From positions 62,001 to 126,000 of the forward strand of contig NZ_BLIG01000001.1 of assembly GCF_009811415.1 (NCBI RefSeq): DNA of 64,000 bases, in the 5' to 3' direction. This document shows positions 9,848 through 19,140 of the stretch, in pieces. Source of the DNA: Alteromonas sp. KUL106 (GTDB lineage: Bacteria; Pseudomonadota; Gammaproteobacteria; Enterobacterales; Alteromonadaceae). Position 1 is the stretch's first letter; each line of letters starts with the position of its first letter. The notes under the pieces were generated by a model. That model searched no databases. It was not told the DNA's origin and saw only the letters and a program-made list of their open reading frames with translations. The translations under genes were made by a program, and so were the position numbers.

Positions 9848-9848
9848 T

Positions 9849-12044
9849 ATGCAAGGATATATTACTCGAGGCCGACTACAGGTTGCCGAACAGCTCGATA
9901 ACTTTATTAATGAACAGGCACTTCCTGGTACGGGCGTAGATAAAGACACCTTCTGGAAAGGTGCAGAAACCCTCTTCGAAAAATTCATTCCTCAAAATCG
10001 CGCACTCCTAGAAAAGCGTGAACAACTACAGCGCGCTATCGATGATTATCACAAAGCCGGAAATCCAGTTAATGGTAGCGAATATAACGACTTTCTAAAA
10101 AACATTGGTTATCTTGTTGAACAGCCATCAGATGTAAGCGCCCAGACACAAAATGTCGATGCAGAAATTGCAACAATGGCAGGGCCACAGCTAGTTGTGC
10201 CCATCAATAACGCCCGCTACGCGCTAAACGCTGTCAACGCGCGCTGGGGAAGCTTATATGATGCTTTGTACGGTACTGACGTTATAAGCGATGAGGACGG
10301 CGCAGAGCCTGGCAAAAGCTACAACCCTGTGCGCGGTGCTAAAGTCGTTGCTAAAGCGAAAGACTATTTAGACAGTATGATTCCGCTCGCAAAGGGCAGC
10401 CATGCCGATGTTACGCAATACAAAATTGAAACAGGCAAGCTTTCCATCACGCTTTCAGACGGCGATGAAACTACCTTAGCAAATACTGAGCAATGGCAAG
10501 GTTACCAAGGCGATATCAGTGCCCCTTCGAGCCTGCTTTTCGCTCATAACGGTCTGCACTTTGAAATTCAACTGGACCCGACACATCCTATTGGCGAAAG
10601 CGATGCCGCAAACGTAAAAGACGTGCTGGTTGAAGCCGCGCTTACAACGATCATGGACTGCGAAGATTCCGTTGCTGCGGTCGACGCTGAGGACAAAACC
10701 TTGGTGTATAGCAACTGGTTAGGCCTGATGAAGGGCACGCTAAGCATTGAAATGACAAAAGGCGGCAAGCAGCTCGTTCGCGCTATGCACGACGATAGAA
10801 GCTATCAACCCTCTAAACACGCGTCAAAGAGTCAATTAATAGATGGAGAGCTGCGGCTCTCTGGTCGAAGCCTTATGTTCGTAAGAAACGTAGGCCATCT
10901 AATGACGAACAACGCCATGCTCTTTGACGGCGAAGAAGTGCCTGAAGGGATCATGGACGGGTTAGTCACCTCACTTATCGCAAAACATGATTTGTTAGGA
11001 AACAGCAAATTTAAAAACAGCCGCGAAGGCAGTATTTATATTGTTAAACCCAAAATGCACGGGCCTGAAGAGGTTGCCTTTTCTAACGCATTATTTGGCG
11101 CTATCGAGACCATTATCGACGTTCCAGCCAATACCCTTAAAATGGGCATTATGGATGAAGAGCGCCGCACGAGCATCAACCTTCAAGCGTGTATCGCCGA
11201 AGCAACTTCACGCGTTGTATTTATTAATACGGGCTTCTTAGACAGAACCGGTGACGAAATTCATACCTCAATGCTCGCTGGCCCTTTTGCAGAAAAAGCG
11301 GCACTAAAGTCTATGCCGTGGATAAAGGCTTATGAAACCGCAAACGTTGCTATAGGCCTTCGCTGCGGCCTTTCCGGTAAAGCACAAATCGGTAAAGGGA
11401 TGTGGCCCATACCTGATGAAATGCAAAATATGATGACAACCAAAATAGGTCATCCAAAGGCCGGCGCGAATACCGCCTGGGTACCCTCTCCTACTGCAGC
11501 GACACTGCATGCACTTCATTATCACGATGTAAATGTGTTTGACGTTCAGAAGTCGTTAGATGAAAACTTCGACGGCTTAGCCGATATCTTGACCATTCCA
11601 TTGTTAGAAGACGCCTCAACGCTTACTCGCGAAAGCATTAAGCGTGAAATAGACAACAATGTTCAGGGTATCTTAGGCTATGTGGTACGCTGGGTTCACC
11701 AAGGTGTAGGTTGCTCTAAAGTGCCAGACATCAACAATGTTGGGCTTATGGAAGATCGCGCGACCTTGCGTATTTCATCGCAGCACATTGCGAATTGGCT
11801 AGAACATGGCATTGTGAGTGTAGACCAAGTTAAAGAGTCGCTTGCACGTATGGCAGTGCTGGTAGATGAGCAAAACGCGGGCGACCCAGAATATATTCCA
11901 ATGGCGCCTGATTTAGACAATTCAATTGGTTTCATGGCCGCAAGCGACCTTATCTTTAAAGGTAAAGAGCAGCCTAGTGGTTACACAGAGCCTCTGTTAC
12001 ACGCCCGTCGACGGGAGATGAAAGCGAAGCTTGCTGCCAAATAG
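9849..12044 (+). CDS. glcB: Malate synthase G
   Basis: The 731-residue enzyme condenses glyoxylate with acetyl-CoA to give malate. The length and the conserved blocks are those of isoform [19 protein letters not shown] (residues 266-283), the catalytic arginine in [12 protein letters not shown], and the aspartate-containing [14 protein letters not shown] near residue 635. Together with aceA it completes the glyoxylate bypass. It follows the LysR gene by 98 bases. The ATG at 9849 is preceded by AGGTAG, which falls inside a long inverted repeat (9796-9847), so translation may be controlled. Confidence 0.97.
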   Translation: MQGYITRGRLQVAEQLDNFINEQALPGTGVDKDTFWKGAETLFEKFIPQNRALLEKREQLQRAIDDYHKAGNPVNGSEYNDFLKNIGYLVEQPSDVSAQTQNVDAEIATMAGPQLVVPINNARYALNAVNARWGSLYDALYGTDVISDEDGAEPGKSYNPVRGAKVVAKAKDYLDSMIPLAKGSHADVTQYKIETGKLSITLSDGDETTLANTEQWQGYQGDISAPSSLLFAHNGLHFEIQLDPTHPIGESDAANVKDVLVEAALTTIMDCEDSVAAVDAEDKTLVYSNWLGLMKGTLSIEMTKGGKQLVRAMHDDRSYQPSKHASKSQLIDGELRLSGRSLMFVRNVGHLMTNNAMLFDGEEVPEGIMDGLVTSLIAKHDLLGNSKFKNSREGSIYIVKPKMHGPEEVAFSNALFGAIETIIDVPANTLKMGIMDEERRTSINLQACIAEATSRVVFINTGFLDRTGDEIHTSMLAGPFAEKAALKSMPWIKAYETANVAIGLRCGLSGKAQIGKGMWPIPDEMQNMMTTKIGHPKAGANTAWVPSPTAATLHALHYHDVNVFDVQKSLDENFDGLADILTIPLLEDASTLTRESIKREIDNNVQGILGYVVRWVHQGVGCSKVPDINNVGLMEDRATLRISSQHIANWLEHGIVSVDQVKESLARMAVLVDEQNAGDPEYIPMAPDLDNSIGFMAASDLIFKGKEQPSGYTEPLLHARRREMKAKLAAK

Positions 12045-12071
12045 GTTTAGTTATTAATAACTAAACGTCTA

Positions 12072-12121
12072 GGGCGCGTTGATCTTTGCTTTAAAAGTGC
12101 ACAGCAAAAATCAACACGCCC
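12072..12121. repeat. Long imperfect inverted repeat downstream of malate synthase
   Basis: 12072-12083 (GGGCGCGTTGAT) pairs with 12110-12121 (ATCAACACGCCC) with one mismatch; after one further mismatch TTTGCT (12085-12090) pairs with AGCAAA (12103-12108). The stem spans about 19 pairs with a 12-base loop. There is no T run on either side. It could act as a transcript 3'-end protector, or it could be a mobile-type repeat element. Confidence 0.6.
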
Positions 12122-12136
12122 GAGTACCAAAACCGT

Positions 12137-12171
12137 GCCCACCTGCTGTTATACCAGAGTTGGGCTTTTTT
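12137..12171 (+). terminator. Possible terminator of malate synthase
   Basis: GCCCA (12137-12141) and TGGGC (12161-12165) could form a short 5-bp stem with a long loop, followed by six T. The T run is good; the stem is weak. Confidence 0.4.
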
Positions 12172-12413
12172 GTTATGGCCTCTTCTGCAGATGGCGTCTT
12201 TTTAGCTGAATGCTTCCCATTAGTACATAAATACGAGGTGCTCTACCTCATATTGTGTAGCGAGGGAGCGACACACTAGACTAAAGATTTCAACTAAATA
12301 GCCTCGCTATTTTGCCGTTATAGGGCCAGTAAACTAAGCTTTTGATAAGAGGTGAGACAATTACAGTAAAAACATAAAAAACGGCAATTGATTCCACCTT
12401 ATTACTACGGAGT

Positions 12414-13313
12414 ATGCACATGCAGCTAGCCTCGGCAACCATTCCTAATGATCTATTACAGGCGGGCATCACACAAATAGTCCCCATTTTTTCAGGCGGA
12501 GGAACGCGCCTTAGCGCACATATAGGCATAATCAAGGCATTGAACGATATGTGTATTGGCTTCGATACCTTAGTGGGTGTTTCAGGAGGCTCTATCGTCG
12601 CGTCACTCTATGCCAAAGGTTATTCTGTTGAACAAATGCGAGAGCTAGCGCTAGTTACTGACTTCAAACAATTTACCGAGTTTTCACTCATCAGGTTGCT
12701 TCGCGAGGGCGGACTTTCATCAGGGGATGTCTTTCAAAAATGGATAGATAAGCAACTCGACGGGGCTGTGTTTAGCGAGATGCCCATGGATTTAAATATA
12801 TTAGCCACTGACGTAAACGGCGGCGGGCCTGTTTTATTTAACAAAAAGACGGCACCTGATATGAAAGTGTCTGAAGCTGTGCGTTACTCCATGTCTATCC
12901 CACTTATATTTTCGTTTAAGCCGTTCAAAGAGTATTTGCTAGTAGATGGCGCCATATTATCAGAAGACGCTCTCTTCGAGGATTGGCGAGGTGATGGCAC
13001 GCCCTCAGTGTGTTTCAGACTTCAAAGTACTTTGCAAAAGCGCAAAGTTATAAAAAAGAATATGCTGCAGCTGCCTCAATACGTCGGCATGCTCATTCGT
13101 ACATTTATGACAGCAATATCCAGGGAGTATGTGAACGCCAAATATTGGCACAATACAGTGGTGGTGAATACCGGCGAAATTTCAGCGGTAGACTTTTCTT
13201 TATCGCCGGAAATTAAAAACACCCTATTTGAGCTTGGGTATGCCACCACAAAAGAGTTTTTGCCCAAAAAGTGTGCGGGGGTTATGAAAAACAGTGCGCT
13301 TGATGTGTCTTAA
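12414..13313 (+). CDS. Patatin-like phospholipase
   Basis: The 299-residue protein carries the patatin catalytic dyad: an oxyanion-hole stretch FSGGGTRL (residues 27-33), the nucleophile serine in GVSGGS (Ser57) and the aspartate in VDGA (Asp178). Such enzymes hydrolyse acyl esters of membrane lipids. No signal peptide is visible, so it is probably cytoplasmic or on the inner face of the membrane. A second ATG at 12420 has better spacing from the GGAG site and may be the true start. It stands alone, convergent with the epimerase gene. Confidence 0.88.
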   Translation: MHMQLASATIPNDLLQAGITQIVPIFSGGGTRLSAHIGIIKALNDMCIGFDTLVGVSGGSIVASLYAKGYSVEQMRELALVTDFKQFTEFSLIRLLREGGLSSGDVFQKWIDKQLDGAVFSEMPMDLNILATDVNGGGPVLFNKKTAPDMKVSEAVRYSMSIPLIFSFKPFKEYLLVDGAILSEDALFEDWRGDGTPSVCFRLQSTLQKRKVIKKNMLQLPQYVGMLIRTFMTAISREYVNAKYWHNTVVVNTGEISAVDFSLSPEIKNTLFELGYATTKEFLPKKCAGVMKNSALDVS

Positions 13314-13336
13314 CCACTTTGCAAGCGCCTGTTCAA

Positions 13337-14353
13337 TTAAATCTTATAAAAGTCTCGGTACCAATCGACAAAGGCCTTTACGCCGGTCTCTACATCTGTT
13401 GAAGGCTGATAACCGGTATCGTTCACCAGTGACGAGACGTCAGCATAGGTATCAGGCACATCGCCTGGCTGCATAGGAAGAAGTTCTTTCTTCGCCTCAA
13501 TGCCTAATGCACTTTCTAGCGTCTCAATAAACTTCAGAAGGTGAACAGGCGTTTGTGCGCCAATGTTGTATACCTTGTATGGTGCCTTACTCGTGCTTGG
13601 ATCTGGATTGCTGCCATCCCAGTTCTCATTGGGTTTCGCCACATTATCCAGTGAGCGAATAACCCCTTCAACAATGTCGTCAATATAAGTGAAGTCACGG
13701 CGGTGATTACCGTAGTTATAAACTTGAATAGTTTTGCCTTCTAATATGGCTTTGGTAAATTTGAACAGCGCCATATCTGGGCGGCCCCAGGGGCCGTAAA
13801 CCGTGAAAAAGCGTAGCCCTGTTGTGGGCAAGTTATACAGGTGGCTATAAGTGTGCGCCATTAGCTCGTTCGCTTTTTTAGAAGCGGCATACAAGCTGAC
13901 TTGATGATCGACATTGTGCTGTTCTGAGAACGGCATTGTTTCATTCGCGCCATAGACCGAGCTAGATGACGCATACACCAGGTGCTCGACTTTATTGTGG
14001 CGACACCCTTCTAAAACATTCACAAAACCAACGATATTGGAATCGACGTAAGCGTTCGGGTTCTCTAGGGAATAACGCACACCAGCTTGAGCAGCCAAAT
14101 GCACCACTCTATCAAATTTGTGCTCTTCGAAAAGCGCAGCCATGTTATCGCGCTCTTCAACACCCATTTCTACGAAAGAAAATAAATCAGCAGCCGTTGA
14201 TGATTTAATTTCGTCTAGACGAGCGTACTTTAAATTCACATCGTAATAATCGTTAATGTTGTCAATCCCGACAACTTGGTCACCACGATTGATAAGGTAT
14301 TGCGATACAGCAGCTCCGATGAAACCAGCTGCGCCGGTGACTAAGATTTTCAT
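13337..14353 (-). CDS. NAD-dependent sugar epimerase, UDP-glucuronate 4-epimerase type
   Basis: The 338-residue short-chain dehydrogenase-type epimerase has the NAD-binding motif GAAGFIG (residues 7-13) and catalytic YxxxK (Tyr155, Lys159), plus [17 protein letters not shown], typical of enzymes converting UDP-glucuronate to UDP-galacturonate. It would supply an acidic sugar for surface polysaccharide. Its ATG directly abuts the stop of the nucleotidyltransferase gene, and it is the last gene of the minus-strand operon that starts at 17244. Other UDP-sugar epimerases of the same fold are possible, but the sequence style favours glucuronate. Confidence 0.88.
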   Translation of the reverse strand: MKILVTGAAGFIGAAVSQYLINRGDQVVGIDNINDYYDVNLKYARLDEIKSSTAADLFSFVEMGVEERDNMAALFEEHKFDRVVHLAAQAGVRYSLENPNAYVDSNIVGFVNVLEGCRHNKVEHLVYASSSSVYGANETMPFSEQHNVDHQVSLYAASKKANELMAHTYSHLYNLPTTGLRFFTVYGPWGRPDMALFKFTKAILEGKTIQVYNYGNHRRDFTYIDDIVEGVIRSLDNVAKPNENWDGSNPDPSTSKAPYKVYNIGAQTPVHLLKFIETLESALGIEAKKELLPMQPGDVPDTYADVSSLVNDTGYQPSTDVETGVKAFVDWYRDFYKI

Positions 14354-15490
14354 TTATTGCTCCTTAACATCTTTTCTTTGGACATGATGACGATTTTCAA
14401 CATCTCCTGTAACTGATTTGACAATGCTTCGCCAAAGTTTAGAGGCAGTATGTTTCACCAATATATTAAATGGCATTTTTAATAAATGTCCGCGAACGAA
14501 AGCTAACCACTGTGCTAGACCCCGAAACGTTACATCAACTAAGCGGTGATTTGCAGCAAGAACCTTACCAAATATAAAATCATTTAATCCTAATCTAATG
14601 CCCTTTGGTAATGGCTGTTTGAAGCGTCGATAAATGTGGGCTGGAATTTGTCTGTCAAAAACTCTTTCTAGATATCTAAATGCTAAAAATAATTCGTTTT
14701 CAAAGCCGGTGTTCCCCGCAAGGCTAAACAAATAACTTAATTCGACATCGTCATCAATGATTTCATCTAGCAATAACGATAAATCCGACAAATCTCTAAA
14801 ACCGTTAGTAAATTCCTCTGAGAAAAACAAATGTATAGCGGAATGAAGGAACATTGCTGCAGGCCGAAGCACTTCAACACCGTACTCTGTTTCTCTAGTT
14901 GAACTTATAAAGAGGTCAATGTCTGGCGCTCGACCACTTACAATGGGAATAATGTTGTGGTGAACATCTAAAACAGTTCCTCGCTGAAAATGGCGTAAAG
15001 GAGGAATTTCGTGGGCCCACTCTCGGTAATACTTCTGGTCATATTCAGATTGTGTATCCGAGACAAAGCCAAACAAGTGAAGTGCTCTTTCAACTTTCGG
15101 AATATCACTTTTAAGCACCAAAAGATCGATATCTGAAAAAATTCTCCCCTTTGCAGCGCAACTGTCGGCAACTACGTACCCCGCTCCCTTTAACACAATC
15201 AACTTTCTATTTAATGCCTCAGAAATTTTTGTATTAACGAATTTCACTTCATTTTTTACTTGATTGTGGAAAAGGGTTTCATGACGGATACTCGCAACGA
15301 AATGAGCATGTACTTGAGACGGTATATGAAAATTCTTAGCTTTGTCACGCAAAAGTATTGAAGCGACTCTCGGTAGCAAAGAATTAGCCCGAGCAACAAG
15401 AATCACGTCACGCCATTCTGAAGTCGAAAGCGAATCAGAGTGGTTACCCGTCAAAATATCCGTTAAGATTTTTTGCATACAGCGAGACAC
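14354..15490 (-). CDS. Nucleotidyltransferase-family protein (NTP_transf_5-like)
   Basis: The 378-residue protein has a nucleotidyltransferase core: LIVLKGAGY (residues 97-105), then the acidic pair in FSDIDLLV (Asp120, Asp122), which would bind metal, followed by a helical C-terminal half. Proteins of this family are often encoded beside HprK-like kinases and exopolysaccharide genes; their substrate is not established. The start GTG at 15490 overlaps the preceding stop (TAGTG); the ATG four codons later is an alternative. The neighbours (Tat-exported protein, PqqD-like protein, kinase) suggest that it acts with them, perhaps modifying a protein or glycan. Confidence 0.78.
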   Translation of the reverse strand: MSRCMQKILTDILTGNHSDSLSTSEWRDVILVARANSLLPRVASILLRDKAKNFHIPSQVHAHFVASIRHETLFHNQVKNEVKFVNTKISEALNRKLIVLKGAGYVVADSCAAKGRIFSDIDLLVLKSDIPKVERALHLFGFVSDTQSEYDQKYYREWAHEIPPLRHFQRGTVLDVHHNIIPIVSGRAPDIDLFISSTRETEYGVEVLRPAAMFLHSAIHLFFSEEFTNGFRDLSDLSLLLDEIIDDDVELSYLFSLAGNTGFENELFLAFRYLERVFDRQIPAHIYRRFKQPLPKGIRLGLNDFIFGKVLAANHRLVDVTFRGLAQWLAFVRGHLLKMPFNILVKHTASKLWRSIVKSVTGDVENRHHVQRKDVKEQ

Positions 15491-16398
15491 TAAATTTGCA
15501 CCTCGTTTTCCAAGATATTCCTCAACTCATCTACGTTACTGTATGTCGCTTCTAATAGAAGAAGATTAGGTAGTTTTCTAGAGATGAACTCGAAACCTTC
15601 GTGACCAAATAAGTCAAAATTAAAAGCGTTTTCAATCAGCATATTTAATGTGGAAAGCTGAGTCATAGAAAAGATTTCTGTCGTGCTACCAGCAGCATAC
15701 TTCGGAAAAACCACAGCAAATAAGTCGGCACTCTCTGCACACCGCCTTACAGAATCAGCGGGAGGCCTTACATGTGCTACATCACCTTTCTGAGTATCTG
15801 TCGCGATATCAGAAATAAAAGCTTCGGGAAACCAGTCTTTAACAAGTGATATAGAATTATTTTTTAAACATATGGGGCGAACGAAAGGTAAAACTTTCCC
15901 TGTCTCTGTATCTAGCACCGCCATTTCGTCAGACAATAATCGCCAACCAGACATTGCGAGATAAGCACATAATGTACTCTTCCCCGAGCCGGGTGGTGCA
16001 GGAAAAATGACAGCTTTACCATTTTTTTCGAGTACAGCAGCGTGGAAGATTAAATATTTATGATAAAAGTTTGCAACACACCAATTCATTCCCCATTCGA
16101 ATAGAGGGTATGCATGTGCCGAAGGCAACGGCTTAAACGGAATATGTCCATCCAACTTGAACACAGCCTGACTTCTGATGAATCGACGAAAATTCGAAGG
16201 CTTTTCTACTGAAATATTAAAATCGAACCAATCTGAGTGTACAGAGACTTCATAATCTCGATAAAGCTCTGCAATAGTTTTTGTAACCTGTGAAAAAGAA
16301 GAACTTACATTCACTGATATCAAGCCAAATTCGATATTCAATTCAGATTCTTTTACAGCATTCAGGTATTGAGTATCGGCTAACTCTGACAATAACAA
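15490..16398 (-). CDS. HprK-like kinase (HPr-rel-A type)
   Basis: The 302-residue protein has a P-loop FPAPPGSGKST (residues 132-142), a conserved His119 in FHAAVLEK just before it, a second acidic motif LLSDEMAVLD (Asp157), and KGDVAHVRPPADSVRR near residue 204. This layout is that of HPr kinase-related proteins that lack the N-terminal HPr-kinase domain and that accompany a PqqD-like protein (the HPr-rel-A system, as I recall the family). The target is unknown. The start TTG at 16398 has GGGG seven to ten bases upstream. It lies between the PqqD-like and nucleotidyltransferase genes in a tight operon. Confidence 0.8.
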   Translation of the reverse strand: MLLSELADTQYLNAVKESELNIEFGLISVNVSSSFSQVTKTIAELYRDYEVSVHSDWFDFNISVEKPSNFRRFIRSQAVFKLDGHIPFKPLPSAHAYPLFEWGMNWCVANFYHKYLIFHAAVLEKNGKAVIFPAPPGSGKSTLCAYLAMSGWRLLSDEMAVLDTETGKVLPFVRPICLKNNSISLVKDWFPEAFISDIATDTQKGDVAHVRPPADSVRRCAESADLFAVVFPKYAAGSTTEIFSMTQLSTLNMLIENAFNFDLFGHEGFEFISRKLPNLLLLEATYSNVDELRNILENEVQI

Positions 16399-16420
16399 AG
16401 CACTACACCCCAGAAAACTA

Positions 16421-16654
16421 TTAATCTATCAGGTTATTTTGAGAAAGTAAGTCAGTGAGTTCAGCAATATCGTCCTTAGTAAGACCAAAGTCACACTCAC
16501 TCATTTTCGGCAACGCGGGAAAGTTAGCGGAACTCTTCCACGCCTTTACATAGCTCTCATATTTCTGTGGGAGGAATAGCACTCGGTAAGAGGGTATATG
16601 CTGAACTGCAACTCCTGAACAATCAGGAGCACAAAAAACACTAATGGACTGCAA
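16421..16654 (-). CDS. Small PqqD-like protein of the HprK-like operon
   Basis: The 77-residue protein starts with TTG right after an in-frame stop, 17 bases behind the Tat-protein gene. The N-terminal half reads as three short beta strands (SISVFCA, GVAVQHI, YRVLFLP), and the C-terminal helix IAELTDLLSQNNLID looks like the end of PqqD domains, the peptide-binding element of many modified-peptide pathways. Sequence similarity by eye is weak, so the assignment leans on its position between a Tat-exported protein and an HprK-like kinase, as in HPr-rel-A clusters. It may recognise the product of the gene just upstream. It could be an unrelated small protein. Confidence 0.55.
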   Translation of the reverse strand: MQSISVFCAPDCSGVAVQHIPSYRVLFLPQKYESYVKAWKSSANFPALPKMSECDFGLTKDDIAELTDLLSQNNLID

Positions 16655-16671
16655 CTAAATCAACTCTACGA

Positions 16672-17244
16672 TCAGTATGTAGCTCGGACAGCGTCAACTA
16701 CATCCGACTCTTGAAATACACCGCTGTCAATATCGTCGTAAAGGCCTTGAACGTAAGCACGAGCACTCGATTCACTCGTTCCGTTAGGAAGCGGATATAA
16801 TCCACTTCGAGCATTCAGATATGCAACAACTAAAGCTTCGTTAGTCGCATAGTAATAGTCTCTGCTGGATATCAAAAAGTTTCGAATGGTCTTATCGCTT
16901 TTACTTGAAAAGCCAAAAGGTGGACGAGTTTCGTCAAAAACATCTTTCCATTTAAAATTTGTAACAGCTTCGGATGTAGGTTGTGGCCTACTACCATTAA
17001 GAACCTTTTTCCATATGTAAGGAGATTCGCCTTTGATATTTGCTGTGGTGCAATCTCTCGCCTGTGACAAATTTCCCGACAAATTACCAGAAACAGAACA
17101 TCCTGTTGCAGAGCCTGAGCCTCCAGCCCACGCTGTTTTGGAAGCAATAGCAGCTACGATCCCACCGGCTGCAGCCTTTGTGATAAATTTACGGCGCGAG
17201 CTCATACCTCTATCAATATCCTTATTAGTGTTCGAATGCTTCAT
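16672..17244 (-). CDS. Tat-exported hypothetical protein, possible substrate of the HprK/PqqD-like operon
   Basis: The 190-residue product opens with a twin-arginine signal (SSRRKFITKAAAGG, Arg17-Arg18; likely cut after AWA40). A short glycine/serine-rich stretch with two cysteines (Cys49, Cys65) and a doubled SGNL follows. Two tryptophan repeats come next (IWKKVLNGSRP at 78-88, KWKDVFDETRP at 98-108), then a tyrosine-rich helical part. I recognise no enzyme domain. It is the first gene of the minus-strand operon, and GAG precedes its ATG. A folded or modified precursor exported through Tat fits the setting, but the function is unknown. Confidence 0.7.
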   Translation of the reverse strand: MKHSNTNKDIDRGMSSRRKFITKAAAGGIVAAIASKTAWAGGSGSATGCSVSGNLSGNLSQARDCTTANIKGESPYIWKKVLNGSRPQPTSEAVTNFKWKDVFDETRPPFGFSSKSDKTIRNFLISSRDYYYATNEALVVAYLNARSGLYPLPNGTSESSARAYVQGLYDDIDSGVFQESDVVDAVRATY

Positions 17245-17488
17245 ATATTTCTCGGGTCTTATTAATTACAGCGTTAGAAAGAATTAAAAGCAAAAAAAAG
17301 AGCCAACCATAAAATCCAATCATATCATAAACTTACCTAACACCTTGAGGTGAGGCGTCAAAAAACCTGACAGTTCACACACTTCAACTGGCGACTTTTA
17401 GACAAAGTATAGCTTAAATAAAAACCAAATTACTATAAGTAAGAAAACAATTCTTTACCTAGTTCTCCGCATTATATCTCACAGTGTG

Positions 17489-18277
17489 TCAGTTTTTAAC
17501 ATCTCTAATAAGATTATGAACATACTTAACAGGAATCGCATAAGAAATACCTGTTGGCGAAGACAAAGCACTTTCTTTCGTGTCTTTAACTAAGACTTTA
17601 TTTATTACTCCAATAACCTCACCAGTCGTTGGGCTGTACAAAGGGCTACCACTGTTGCCAGGGTAGGCGATTGCATCCAATTGATAGATTAGACTTACAT
17701 TTTGAAGGCGGTTCATCATCTCGATTGTTAGCTGATTGCTATTTGAAGCGGGAATTGCATCTGGTGTTATAGCTGATATATATCCTCTATGTGTAGCTGG
17801 ATATAGGCCTAAAATAGCACCAATTGGAAAACCTGTGAGCGCAACCTCCGACCCTGGCAGCATCAATTCTTCGCTTCCTAGTTCAAGCGCATTTAGCGGA
17901 GAATCTAGCTTTAACAAGGCTAGGTCATGCTTGGGATCTATTTTGACAACCTCTGCCCTTATTTTTTTTACCACGCTACCTTGTCCGCTAAGGACCACAT
18001 AATTTTCTACGATAGTCGGGTCCAAGTCTTCTGACACAACATGGTAATTCGTAATTGCAAAGTGGCCGTCAGCAACGACGAAGCCAGTTCCTAAAACTCG
18101 AGGAGATGAATGTTTAATAGGTGCGTCAATAGCTATGGCGATAGTGCTTTTTGAAACTAACTTAACTACATCAGTAAAATTATGAACTTCGTGTTGTTCT
18201 GCTCTAAGTACTGTTCCTAGCGTAGTTAACAAAAAAAGCGTACTAATATAAAACATTTTCATATATTTTTCGTCCAT
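17489..18277 (-). CDS. Secreted trypsin-like serine protease (S1, DegP-like catalytic domain)
   Basis: The 262-residue protein has a signal peptide (KMFYISTLFLLTTLGTVLRA) and a complete catalytic triad: His79 in ITNYHVV, Asp118 in PKHDLALLKL and Ser209 in YPGNSGSPL. There is no PDZ domain, and the length matches a single protease domain. It is probably periplasmic. The start may be the Met at residue 6. It is the divergent neighbour (46 bases) of a YdcF-like gene and lies 244 bases upstream of the Tat-protein operon on the same strand; whether it processes that protein is speculation. Confidence 0.9.
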   Translation of the reverse strand: MDEKYMKMFYISTLFLLTTLGTVLRAEQHEVHNFTDVVKLVSKSTIAIAIDAPIKHSSPRVLGTGFVVADGHFAITNYHVVSEDLDPTIVENYVVLSGQGSVVKKIRAEVVKIDPKHDLALLKLDSPLNALELGSEELMLPGSEVALTGFPIGAILGLYPATHRGYISAITPDAIPASNSNQLTIEMMNRLQNVSLIYQLDAIAYPGNSGSPLYSPTTGEVIGVINKVLVKDTKESALSSPTGISYAIPVKYVHNLIRDVKN

Positions 18278-18323
18278 TGAGAGTTAGCTTAGAGTTTAAA
18301 TCAAAAACTATGTACTAAGACAT

Positions 18324-19082
18324 ATGTTATTTCTTAAACAAATAACTCTCCTATTGATATCACCGCTTGTGATAAGTTTACTTTTAATTTCTGCGTCTTT
18401 TATTTTTAAAAGCGCAGAGAATGGTAAGGCCGCCAAACGTTTACTCATCTCAGGTTTTCTCATATTGCTAGTTTTTTCACAACCATGGGTTTCCGACGTT
18501 TTACTCTATCCACTAGAGCATAGTCGTGAACCATACAAATTAGCAGAAATAGTAGAAAGTGATGCGATTTTTGTCCCTGCTTGCTATTACCAGACTCGCT
18601 ATAATTTACCTGAAATTTCACGGTGGCATGAATGTTCACTGCAGCGCTTAGTTCAAGCTAAAATCCTATCTGAAAAGCTACATCTGCCAATCGTCGTGAC
18701 AGGTGGCAACTTTCTAGCCGACAAAACCGTAAGTTACTCAGAAAAAGCGAAGAGCTTACTTGAGATGTTGGGAGTTCCCTCGGAAAATATTATTTCAATA
18801 CCCAATGGCACTACTACTTTCTCTGAATTTAAAGCCTTAAGAAACCTATTCAATCAAAAGCGAATTATAACGATAACAAGTGCTACACATCGTATACGGG
18901 TTAGGATGATAAGTGAACAATTAGGAATAAAATCTAAAATCATAAGCGTAGATTTTCAAAGCTCAGGAGAGTTAAAGCCTTTCATAACTACTCCGTCAAT
19001 TCTCGCGCTCGAAAGAGTCAGGAAAGCAATATATGAGTACTTAGCCATTACCAAGCACAAAATGATGATGAAAATAGTATAA
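18324..19082 (+). CDS. YdcF/ElyC-like membrane protein (DUF218)
   Basis: The 252-residue protein has two N-terminal membrane segments (residues 5-28 and 40-56) and a DUF218 domain: SDAIFVPACYY, IVVTGG (near residue 129), YSEKAKSLLEMLGVP, IISIPNGTTTFSEF and ITSATHRIRVRM. Members (ElyC, SanA, YdcF) are linked to envelope polysaccharide metabolism, but their reaction is unsettled. In this fold the first strand usually reads as a valine/leucine-rich motif ending in GGG; here it is IFVPACY, a variation. It is the first of four plus-strand genes leading towards the PEP-CTERM gene. Confidence 0.8.
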   Translation: MLFLKQITLLLISPLVISLLLISASFIFKSAENGKAAKRLLISGFLILLVFSQPWVSDVLLYPLEHSREPYKLAEIVESDAIFVPACYYQTRYNLPEISRWHECSLQRLVQAKILSEKLHLPIVVTGGNFLADKTVSYSEKAKSLLEMLGVPSENIISIPNGTTTFSEFKALRNLFNQKRIITITSATHRIRVRMISEQLGIKSKIISVDFQSSGELKPFITTPSILALERVRKAIYEYLAITKHKMMMKIV

Positions 19083-19140
19083 AAGGATTAAATAATTTGT
19101 GAAAAATATTTGCTAAACTGATTTGAAGGATGATTTTTGT

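Larger units (their letters stand above)
12045..12413. other. 369-base intergenic region after malate synthase
   Basis: No credible gene: one 66-codon open frame (12079-12279) crosses the hairpin described separately and has no ribosome site. The region holds a long imperfect hairpin (12072-12121), a possible terminator (12137-12171), and the upstream region of the patatin gene with GGAG just before its ATG. Confidence 0.5.

Noticed and set aside
12079..12279. 66-codon open frame after malate synthase
   Set aside because: It runs through the long hairpin and possible terminator, has no ribosome site, and its product shows no recognisable pattern.
17347..17358. Small palindrome CACCTTGAGGTG between protease and Tat-protein genes
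   Set aside because: Five-bp stem with a two-base loop and no T run; too short to call.
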